NCBI GenBank assembly: GCA_012845835.1 | Contig: JABAKD010000017.1 | Location: 8,732,942 to 8,796,941, forward strand | Direction: 5' to 3' | Origin: Undaria pinnatifida | Taxonomy: Eukaryota > Sar > Phaeophyceae > Laminariales > Alariaceae | Length of the DNA stretch: 64,000 nucleotides | Shown here: one piece after another, positions 11,401 through 23,400 of the stretch | How positions within the stretch are numbered: position 1 is the first letter of the stretch | Layout: each line of letters opens with the position of its first letter | Made by a program: the position numbers and the translations under genes | The notes under the pieces: generated by a model | The model's input: the letters and a program-made list of their open reading frames with translations, nothing else | The model's database searches: none | What the model was told of the DNA's origin: nothing

Positions 11401-14400
11401 GGTCTGATGAGAGAGATTTACTTCATAGTCTACGGAAACGCGCCTGCGTCGTGATGTTGGCCCTGCCGCGGTGAGAGCGGAATCCACCTCCGAGATGAGA
11501 GGGGGGTTTAGGTTTCCTCGCGCTCTGTGGCTGGCGTCCCCTGGCATTCCACTGTCACCAACTGTCGGCATCGTCGACCCGAGGCGCAAAAGCGAGTTCA
11601 ACAGTAATAATAGTTCCTTGATCTCTCGTGCAGCCTCGATATTCTTAACGCTGATAGGCAACGGCGTCTGCTGCTGTTGCTCCCGCTTGTCCTGGGTGCC
11701 TATCCTCTGACTTTGTCCAGAACCTTCAGAGGATCTACCCCCTCTCACCGATAAATCGACAGACAGCGCACGCTCTAACGTGCACAGCGTCGCCACCACA
11801 AGGTACCCCCCTCCAAGCTTGCGGAGAATTTCGTCACCCGAGACTGCCGAATTAATCCTCGCTCGTCCTCCAGATATTTGGGAAGTGAGATGACTCCGGG
11901 GTTTACCCAGGTGACCATTGACGTCGACCGAATTATTAGAATGTATCTTGTCGGTCTTCCAAGACCCGTTGTTATCGTTGCCTCGGCTCTTCTTAGTTTG
12001 GGAATCAGAATAGGGGGATTCCGCCAGCATTCGCGCTATCGTCACAGCCAAACGTCTGACAATGTTGAAGGCGGGCGAAAATGCGGTTTACCGGTGCGTG
12101 TTGTTGTTGTTGTTGTTGTTGTTTTTGTTGTCGTTGTTGTTGTCGTTGTTGTCGTTGTTGCTGTTGATGTCACATTATTTTAGTATCGCCAAAATCGTTT
12201 GTGTAGTCACGAGGTAGGCGCCAAACCTTTCTAGACTAGAAGCAGCAATGCAAATACGCTAATGCCAATATCCTGACGGAAATCAAGCCCACAAGCACAA
12301 TACAATTAAAATATTATCAACGTACGTCGTTTGTCGTACCGTACCTTATTTTGTTTCTTTTCATCCCATTTACTATCCTCTCGCGCCGCTCTCGCCCTCC
12401 CTCCCAGTAGTAACTCAGATCTGGGGTCACATAGGGGGCTCCCCTCCCCCCTTCTTACTACGGTGCGTGCCTTCGTTTTTATCGCAAGAATTATTTAGCA
12501 TTTTCTTCCCTCCTTGACTCGAGTCGAATTAAACCTACCCACGCTGCTAGGCGCTCTCAGCAGTTCATCCATTTTAATTTTTGCATTTTGGCCAATTAAA
12601 CAAAATATCACCACAGCGGGAATCAAACTCTAGGACCAACGCTGGTAGTATTCTAGGGTAACCACTAGACCACCGAGGTGATGTTAGATACCGGGTATAC
12701 ATTATTCTCTGTTGGTCTTAGAACAATATGTTTGCTTATTTGACCCTATGATTGCTGCGCATATCGAGTTGAAAAATATATGATGGTTTCAGGAGACAGG
12801 GCGCTTCGTGACGACGCCCGCTGCGGGGGGAACGATTCGTGGTCGACTGCTGCTCCCACGGCTGGGCTGAAACACATCCAATCAGTGTCATCGTTGTTGA
12901 GCGTAATCCCCTATCCTCTTCATGCATTTACAGGAGACAAACGATGCAACGTTGGCGGTCGGAACACCTTGCTTCGACAGCTGTCACCTCTAGCGCTACA
13001 CACACGCGTTCGAGGACACGCTATTTATATATACCCTCGAAGAGGTTTCAGGGCCAACAGCTGTGCATAGGAGGCATGCACGTCGATGGCGTGTGGTGCT
13101 TGTTGCGGGACGCTTCGACAGTAAGGTTAGCCTGCTTTTGGTTGGGCTTCTCGACGGGTGCACCGGTGGGCATGCGCCTAATGTTTTCGAGGCTCCTCAC
13201 TCGATGACATCTACGCCGCATCCCGACACCGACGCCGAGCAAAAAGAGGAAAGTCCATTCCGATAAACAATTCCATGGCCTAACCACAACGCCACTACTG
13301 TTGGTAAACAAAATTGATAGTCCGACGATGTTGGGCCAAGTAATTCCGTAGTTCAAAAATTACTCTCGCCTAAAGTGCCACCTCTATCGTAGGAGCCGTT
13401 CCCCAGACGACCACCTCTATGGCCGACCCCGGGCACTAACTTCCTTGGATGCTAAGCACGACTAGCCATCTCCCAGTCGAAGGTATACACGAATACATTC
13501 GTGAACCACAAGCCAACCATCCTTTCCCGCTTTGAGACGCCCCTTCAGTCAAAAATATGTCTACCAGCGACATGCTGTGCCCATTCGTCAGATGCGTCAT
13601 GGTTCCATGTATCGGGTCCCTCTGCCCTGCGTCATTCGAACGTTTTCGTTGCCCCATCGGCAAAACGGCAAACCCGATGCGATAATCCACCGGAGCCATC
13701 TCCAGGCCATGAGTGTTTCGTTTCCGTCCCTGAACCGTATGAAAAACATTTGTGTCTCACGACATTGTCGTAAATAAAACTCTGGCATTTTTCCTTTAGT
13801 TACGCTTTCAAATTTTTGCGAACGCCAGTTCGAGGTGAGGTGCGGAGCCTCTTAAGTGGAGGGCACGTGCTACGCTCGAGGTCCTCCATGTTCTTTCATA
13901 GGCTCCTCGCTTGAGGCGCTAGTACTATTGCTGTATTGTAGTACCTTATCCAAGTGCCGGTTTTGAGCAATCGAAAAGCGCTTTAGTGATTAACAACCCT
14001 ATGACCTAGGTAAACCATTTTTTGTTTTTGGTGAACACGAACAGTAGCAATGTTCCGACCAGTTTGGGTTAAGGCGCCCCAACGTTCAGAAAATATGTTA
14101 GGCAAAACGTGCTTCCTCTATCGCCGTACCCGTCGGAGAGCACCACCACAAAGAGGCATACCAGTACGGTAGCCTTCATCAAAGCACCGACGGCGTTCCG
14201 TCGATGTCGAGTAGGATTCCTCTGTTGAAATCCCCTCAGTCATAACCAGTTCGGCCGAAACGTGTTTTTACCCATGCCGTAGCACGGGTTGACCAAAACT
14301 GGCTACCCTTATCTTAGCCCGTTCTCCCTACCTAGCTTCATTCCAATGTTGTCGCCGCTCCATCGCCGACGAGGAAAACGAAGCGGTAAGCCACCGGAGC

Positions 14401-17400
14401 CACCTCCATGCCCTCGCGAACGTATCATGCAGCACCTCTACCAGGGATCTACGGTGAGCTGCTTCCGGGGTTGCCTGATGGGAACAGGCGACAGTTAGGG
14501 GCATGGCGGTCAGTCGCCGCGGTGTCAACACGGTTTGACATAGGGCACGCGCTATGATGGGTTCGCCAAAACGTTTCCGGCTGAGGGAGATCTTCAATTT
14601 TCCAAACACTACCCAATAATAATGGAATCCCTTTCGAGTTTGGCTCGTGCTACGAAAAAACAGCGCTTTCTAGCGGAAGTATTTCTGACCCGCCCGGATC
14701 CTCACTCAATTTATGCACTACAAAATGCTGCGATTGAACGCCAACGGTGTGGTTGGTTGGCTACCTAGGCCGTGGGTTTGCTCGTTTTTTGCCCATTCGT
14801 GTCAGGGTTTCACTTCGGTAAGGACCTTCTCAAACTAGGAGCCCCAGTAAATGAGGATTCACCTCTGTCGCAAGATCCTAGCAGACGATGCTTTGGCGAT
14901 GACATGAGTTCTGTGTTTAGGCCCTGATATTTTTGGTGGGGGTGGAAGACGCATGCCATGGAAGAGGTTCACCAACCATTGTTTTCTTGCCTGCAAGGCT
15001 CTTGACTTGAGGAGCTCTATACCCCTCTCGGGCGAAAGCTGATTCCAAGCAAGTGCAGCCGAATGAACAAACCTATGTCTCTCACAAGTATACCCACACA
15101 AAAAGAAACAAAACAAGAAAATCCTTACAGCGACTTTGGCGTAAGGAGCCACGTCGTTCAGAAACGGTTAAAGCCCAAAAATTGCTACCTCTAGCTCAGC
15201 ACGCGTCTGAGCGTACATTTCTTGTCATAGTCAGCGTTTGCGAGCACCTCGCACGAGGAGATTGATAACAAATGCGCTACGTGTTGGTAGCAAGAACCCG
15301 TTGCATGTCGTCAAGCCTAGGTAAGATGTGACGGTAACATGTAACATTCCCCAGACATGCCTGCTGATATACTCGGAACAGCTAGTCCACAATAGCAGGC
15401 GCGTTCGATGGGACCATTGACAGGGCTTACTTTTTATCAGGTTCACCAGTCACCTGCTACCGAGAAACCCTCTCCCGCTATCGTTTTTGTGTCTACTCCA
15501 ACTGTTTCCGGAACAAACATTAAATCGTATACCGCAGTGGGATACCCATGCTCTTTGTCCTACCATCAATAGGGCCCAAATGTACGCTTACATTGGCCTG
15601 ATCTATGACACCACCCTGTATCACACCAGCTAAGTACTGAAATCTGAACTTCGACAGACGGAAGACTCACCTGCTGTGACGAACAACGGGTTTGGCTGGC
15701 TGTACGCGTGTTACAGCTCGTGTTGCCGCTAAGTGTTGTTGGGGGTCTTGTGTCGTGCTCATTTGCGAGCTATTTTCGTTCTTCGATATGTCCACGGCTT
15801 GTGTGTTGACAACTTCGATTCTCATCCCTAGCCAGCCTGGTATCACTTACCAACGACTGAACACGCACCGGCAACGTTCTGACAAGGGGGCCTTCCGAGC
15901 GAGAAACACCCACCACATTATTTCGGGTACCTGCAGTATTGCTGACCATCAACTTCTTCTCGCATTAAGATTCATCAGCAGTGATTGGCCGAAGGCGTGC
16001 AGCCGTTGATGCTGCCGTTGGTGAATGGTCGGCCGCCAGTCCTTGTGACACCCGCCCGCCATCGCTGAATCATTCGATTCACACCCCAAGGTTCGTCCGA
16101 TTTTATACCCGCCTGTACGCCCTAAATCGGTAGCCAATCCAGCCCAACCCATACTTTGACCAGGTCAATAACCTCACCTGTGGTGATGCACGTTGGTGAT
16201 GCGCTGGGCGGGGCGAACGCTGGCTCTCGTCGGCCCAAGGCGTGTTAGCGGTGATGTCATCGTTGATGAACGGTCGACCGTCGGCGCCGATGACATCAGC
16301 CAACGCTTTGAGAATGTCCCCTTTCAGGAGAGTCCATATGACTTCGTAATTGTTCTCTTTCACCATGTCGTGTAGATTCCGGAGGTCCTCGATGGGTGGG
16401 AGAGGGGAGGCGCTTCCCTGACAACGTCCAGCGGGGGTACGTGCGCAGTGTGGAAATGGAACAAATAGTTTGCACAAATATACGAAGTGGCCGTTCAGTA
16501 TGCTCAACTAGTATGGGTAGCCATTTCATCTTGTAATTTTTTTGTTTTCCTTGGTGGCATGCGGTGTAACAAGGTTCATCTGCGAGTTTTGAAACGTATG
16601 TACCAGGATGGGCTTGATACGAACGTACACCGACTTTCGATTCCACTTGTACACGTTTTGGCGGATGCACGACTCTCTTCGGCTATATACGATATATATA
16701 GACTATATATATGTATTGGTACTGCTGTTGGCTTGTTTAGTTCTTCCCTTTGGGTATTCTTCCACTCCAGATTGAGTGGAACGTGTCCTGCGACCACGGA
16801 CTTGTTTATGAGAGTTAACGTGAGAACAACAACAAAAAACCCGTTTCTTGCATTTACGTTGCCGTGTGTACCATACCACCATACAGGTCAGGTACACTAC
16901 TGTTAGTTGTTTTGTTCTTCTTGCAGTACAGCTTGTTGCATTACAGTGTAGTAGCAGCCGTCGCGTGTACATTTATTTTGAAGTTCCGTGCTGGCAATGC
17001 CGTCGCGGGCCACTAATAACAAATTAATCCGTGACATACGTCGTGTAACATATTCGGCTCTGTTATTCTTTCTTCTTTCCTTTCAACAGCCTGTTGCATT
17101 GCGGTCTCTTGTACGTCGGCCTCTAGGCTGTCATGTTTGGCACAAACCGTTCTGAAACCACGCAATGAACGAAGCAAACCTTACAGCATTACGATCAAAC
17201 CACGCTCGTATTAACCCCCACTGCCCAGAGGGAAAAGTATCGGGGGGGGGTTAGATCGAGGCTGGGGCTACTCCCGGCGCTTCTATTTTGAAATGAACTT
17301 CGACATATTTTTCCAGGGAGTAGTCTTCCGCTTCGGGGTGATTGGAACCTGTCCTGTGACCACGAAGTAGGTTATGGGGATGCGTCGTGTGAGAACGATA

Positions 17401-20400
17401 ACCAACGATATAGCCAATCTCACCTTTAAGGTTGCGTGCGCCGCCTTTCGGTTCCAGTCTTCTAGGGACAGGGTTACGGAATGCACCTCCTTCGGAATCT
17501 CCTTGTCCACAAATAGCTCGAGATGTTCTTGTCCCAAGGCCACCACCTTCGCCCGAAGCCGCTCACGAGGTGGAAGCGGACCCTTCGAGCGCAATTCGTA
17601 ACGTGCACGAGAACACCACTAAAAATAGCGTAATGCACCCGAAAAAGAATACGTCTACCAACTACGGACGCGCGGCAGGTAGCGCGATTGAGACTAGATG
17701 CACCCTTCGATGAACATATTTATACCTGGTGTGCCATTGTTCCAAAGCTGCTACTCTGCCCAAAGACGGTTCCGAGAGGGAAGCGGGACATTCATGCGTA
17801 ACGTCCGGGTAGAGAATGGTTGTCACCTCTGGCGGTACGGCAAAGATAGGGGGAGTGCTATGATGTACCCCCATTTTCGCTACCGGGTTATCTCCACTCG
17901 CACGAGTCACTCCTTACGGACGAAACCAATGTAGGAGGTTGTTTTGGCGCAGGCTAGCTTGTTGTTCCGTTGCGGATTCATATCGCAATAAATACAGCAA
18001 GGAAGCTTGAGATCGCGACGGAACAGGAGGGTCACTTGCGCGAGAGGCCCCAAGCCATTGCCAAAAAGGGTATGAGAGGTGACCTATCCTACAGCATCCT
18101 TGGCCTAGCGTGCACGATGATTATATTTAGGTTGTAAATGAGCAAGGCGCGTGCACCGACGACGGTAACAGTTTTGCGTGCCAAAGTATATCCCGGCCAT
18201 GTGAAAGATTATGAGTTGTGTACCTACTTAGCCCATGAGAATTGTTCGTCGGAGCGGAATCAAACTCTTCAGACCATTAGCATATGAACGACACCTGCGG
18301 AAGCGAGCAGGATCATGATCCGACGCGCGATGTTGATGCTGTGTCCACTAAATGTTCAGGGATTCCCATATAGAGAGCTGTAAAGCAACAAGTGCCATCC
18401 GCTCGGGCGTCTAGTTCGAGCGTTCGGCTGTACGAGTACCAGCATGATGCGACGGTGTCTTACATACCACAACGTCACCGCATTACCCTGATGATGCTCC
18501 CGAGATCAAAAACGGGCACTAATGCGCAACGAACCAAAGGAAAGTGATAGGCAATCAAAACGACCGGTACGACGATAAGAGACACAAGTTTAGGTCGAAC
18601 TAAACCTGATTCATTGGACTCCTTTGACTTGAACATCTACACAGTGCCTTTGCATAATTAAAAAGGGTTATATGATATATTCCGAGACCATGTGATTGTT
18701 CCTTGGTGCGCGGGCGGGCCCTCCCAGTGAAACGTATCACAGAACACGTATGGCCGTGTGAACCACACACATCAAACCTTCGACCATACCAAACCTTGCC
18801 AACAAACCGGTGAAATACCATGTTTGCCCGTTGTGATCAGATTGAAGAAAGCTCACCTCATCGTCCTCGTCCCACCGAGATTGGCGCGAGAGGTGTTTGC
18901 CGCCGTCGGTCTTTCCACTAGATGTTACGTGCACAACGAACGGGGGAAGGACAGCGTTCGGACGGTCACAATAGGACAATTACTGTGCGCTCGTCGACAA
19001 CATACATGCAATACTAGACCTTGGACATCATTAGCACGTGGTATTCGGGTATGCGGTGTGGCCGAACTGAAGTGTAACAAGCTTCTCGACACGCGCACAG
19101 CGTGCCGACGCTGGTACCGTTGTAACCTAATCCCAGACACATGGTAAGATAGGGGGGCACTTCAAAATAATTTTCAGGCTCTAATCGCAAGGAGCGTTTT
19201 ACCTCACCCAAACAACGACAGAAGCCTCCGGGTATTTCGACACACCTTAAAAAATCGCGTAGGGTTACAAGTTATAAGTAAATAATCGATAACAACGACC
19301 CCAATAACCCAGTTCTAAACTCTCAGGCTCGCTTTCATGGGGTTTTCATAATGTATTGGAGACGAAACACGATTTCCTATGTTCAAAACGAGCAACGTAC
19401 CCGCTTCGTTGTTGGCGGGAGTCTCGCCCCTGTACCCTGTGCCATCGGGAGTTCATATAGATCGACGTCGCCTGCAAAGCAGGAACGAAGTTGGGAGGGG
19501 GGCGTGGGACGTGGGTAAGTGGTGAGATAGTGGAGTATTTATATGTGTTGCGTACCATGATTGTTGACGTGACGGGTGCTGTGATGCGGTGTAACACGTT
19601 TTCGTCGAAGTAGGTTTGCCTGGCAGGACTCCGAAGGACGGAGGAGCTAGTGGGCACTTGACATCGCTGGCATAACACTCGCGGTTGGCAGTATTAGTGG
19701 TTTTGCACCAGGCTATAGTGTTCTTCGTTGAATGAATCATACCATAGCTGGTTTTTGGGTCAGGTGCAGAGCTCCTAGGGTCACGAGTAAACTTAGTATT
19801 CGTTTTGCCGCGGCATGCCGTATCTATCGCCGAAAGGGGATAACGAGAGCTCGTTCAACATTGATCCGAGCTTCGAACGGCATGTTGTCGGTAGGCGAAC
19901 GAAATCTCGTTTGTGCTTTGTTTTTTCGCTGAGAATGCCGTGCGGCGGTTTAAGAAACCCCTCTAGTTCAAGATTTGGTTGGGCTGTCAGTCCCAGCTAT
20001 GTTCTGGTGGTGAAGCTATATTCTGGTGGTGAAGGCTATGTTGTACGGTAGGGGGGGGATTATCGTCAACCCGATTTTGGCAATTCAAGGGCCCCTCGAT
20101 CGCGTATCTAGCAACGGCATTCTTTCCGATTTGACTATGTACACCGCCGTGCAATTTGTTCTCTGGCCGCGCTAACCAAACAGTTGGAGTCAGGGTTTGC
20201 GTCAGTTCTGAGTCAAGTGCGTGATTGCCCCTCACCTCGGCAGTGCGAACGAGGCTATAATACTATAATGCTGGAAGCTTGGTCGGCATCGAGATCGAGC
20301 TATGATATGGTATGTGTGACCACGGCTACGGTATGGAGGGCGGCCTGTTAATAGGCATTGCTTTTCAGCGACTCAGGCCCACGCGCGCGAGAGGCTATCA

Positions 20401-23400
20401 TGTACAAAGTATGCTTCAAAGTGTTAACATTACGTGTTGATTAATATTGCCATTTTCACCACCGTGAAACGGTTTGTCACGTCGTGCCAATATTGACACT
20501 TCGAATAAAAGTTTTAAGTGAGCTTCAAGCTGTTTCGTCATCATGGATCATTTTTTCTTGTACAAATTCCTCCCGATCTCCCCTACGGTGACCCTGTTCG
20601 TGTTTCTCGTGGCAGGTGTTTGTAGATATTCCATCAAAACTGACGCGAAACCTCATGCACAGAAAGAAAAAACAAGCCGATCTGCATGCCGACGTCGCTT
20701 GTCCCTTTCTCGTCCGTTGCACATTGACTCACGACGTATGGCACGGTAGGTGTAAACCTAGTTTTTTCTGAGGCTACCAATTTGAAGAGCTCTGAATATC
20801 TCCCAGCAACTGACCTCGAGCAAAAACAATGGTGCAACCGCATGACCAATCTCATGTTTAATTGATATATACTTTGACGTATGTATTTATGTGCACATGA
20901 AAACTCATTGAAAACATAAGTAGTATCTCAATTTTATTTCCCAGCTCTGCTGTGGAGGAGCCCCGCAAGTGATACCATTTTCGCCAAGATGCTCTTCTCC
21001 TGTCGTAGCACGCATCTGCCACTACCCCTCTTCCTCTTGGACCGCAACCTGACTCACCTGCGCCCTACACCAGTCGGCTTTTGCAAGAGCCTTAAGTTCT
21101 TCGTATAGGTCGTTGAGCAGCGACACCAACAGGTTCAGCATCACCACGACCACCAGCAGCGTGAAAAGAGCTGTAAACGCGTACCTGTGGCGTAGAGGTA
21201 TGTCATACGACGTCATATTGTTTTGCAGCGCCGTATGGGTAACGCAGGGAACATATTAACATCGTCATAACGGTAAAGCGTAAGTGCTCGCTTAGAAAAG
21301 CTATTGCGCCGCTTATGGGCGACGAAAGAGTAGTCACAGCAGAACAGAGCGTACGGTCTTGGCCATGTGCTTTGGGTCGCAGCGTTTATGGGCGACGTGC
21401 AAGGGTAGTATGTTGAGCATCACCATGACCACCGACAGCGTCGAGCGGTGTGTCAAAGCGAGTCTATGACTTAGAAGTGCATAGACGTGTGATAGTCGCC
21501 TTTACGTTTTGTGTCAGCGCCAATGCGCGATGCAGGAATCATAACTAACGACTACCAGCAGTGTGAAAGCGTCTGTAAAGGCTTGCCGGCGCAACATATG
21601 TACAATCCTCATAAGGATTGATTGCAGCACGTGTGGACGGCGGAGAAACGTATCATTCGTACAGCTTCAAGGCGATCCCACATGTTGCGCATACGAAAAC
21701 ATCAAAATCCGAACATATAAAGTAAACAGGGTAGTCACTCGCGAGAGTTCTGAACATGACCTCCTTACAGCAGCCTTGGGCTACCTACCTCCATGTCTGG
21801 TGGAGCTCCTGTTTTCTGATGTCGTCGAACGTGAACTCTCCTAGGGTTTCAGGGTACTGGGTTGCCAGCGTGGAGGCAACGCTTTGCATAAGGGACTCCA
21901 GCTGGCCAAGTAGTGTGTACCTTAGCGAACAGTGTACGTTAGTGTTCACGGAAGGTACATTAAACAGGTGGATGTCCATAAAACGAAGAAGCGCGACATA
22001 CAGCCGCAGTCCATTGGGGGGGGCAAAGTCGAGGAGTTGCTCCGCGTTGAGGGCTCCAGCGGACCGAGCGATGTGACGGGGGACGTTTCCAGGAACGGCG
22101 GCAATAGGTGCGCTTTTTGCCGGTGCGCGCTGTTCAAACCGAGAAAGCACATTACGCAATGGGAACCCTATCGAATCCGTGTTTGAGATGCTTGTCAAAA
22201 CGTACGAAATATTTACGTGCCACAGATTGCAACGAAACTCAACCACAACCTGTGACATGCCGTACGTTTCTCCTCTTCAGAGGTAGCAGCAACAATCTCC
22301 AATACTAACCTTCACGCCTTGACCGCTGCATTAGAGTATAGTTAACATACGGTTTTCATCATATGGGGGGCGTACCTTATTCACGGCTACACTAGGGGGG
22401 GTATTCATAGCCGCTACCGTGCGAATCGTTGTGTTCGACACTTCGAACACGACGAAAACGGGCATGGTTGAGTTCGCGTAAGAAGCGACCGGATGTTGGT
22501 GCCAATCACGAATCCCACCTGCTACCGAAGCGAACACGGTAAACCCACCTCGTTGGCACTTGCGCAAGAGCCGGTAGGGCGATGAGAAACCGCTAACCCT
22601 CCTGTCTTTCTCTTGGTCGACTCATAAACGCGCGCGACGGTAGAGGTATCATGTGTAGGATAAATAGTGTCTGAGTGGCCGACACCTCAACAGAGGACAC
22701 CACACAGTAGCGTTCGAGGCCCGATTTTTGTTTCTGATCTATTCCGGTACACCGTACACCTAGCCCATGGACTTTGTTGCCGGGCTCAGCGAACATCTTT
22801 TCGAGTTTTGGGCGAGATATGGAGCTCCACTCAAGTGGGAGTCCTCGAAAACAAAGAAGTAAAGCTCTACCTCCGCCTTGGTCCACATCGACCCACCTTG
22901 CGAAAGCCCACGCCACGTAGATGATGCCGAGTAACGGCAAGAAGCTCTTCACCAGCTTGCCTGTCGAGATAGTGGTGTAAAATACGCCAAAGTAAATGAT
23001 TTTATAGCGGGGATGGGTTTGCATGGAAAATGCTATAGAAAATGGTTGGAAAGTCGCATTCGTCGCCCGTATTTTTTTTTTTTTTCCCCTATAGTCTATA
23101 ACTATTTATTTCAATCACTTCTTTAAAGATTCGTGAGCAATCCCACACGCGAAGCACATACGAGTACCGTTTCCCAACGAAATGGATTCTATTGTGAAGG
23201 GGTTAAGTCGTCGGTTGACTACCAGGAGGTACCGTGCAAGCTGCAGACATCACGGGAAGGCGATGGACACTCCGGTACGCTTTTTTAGATGGTCACCTAG
23301 GACACGCAGGCAAGCGTGTCCGCCTCGAGCATGTGCAAGGTGTCAAGCTTCCAGGAGCGCAAAACTGGCCTAGGCCTAGGCCGTTACACAATCATAGAAT

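Noticed and set aside
21901-21920. Alternative acceptor CGCTAAG for the pore exon
   Set aside because: It would enter in phase 2, whereas the turret exon exits in phase 0. GGCCAG at 21,902 fits and has the better upstream tract.
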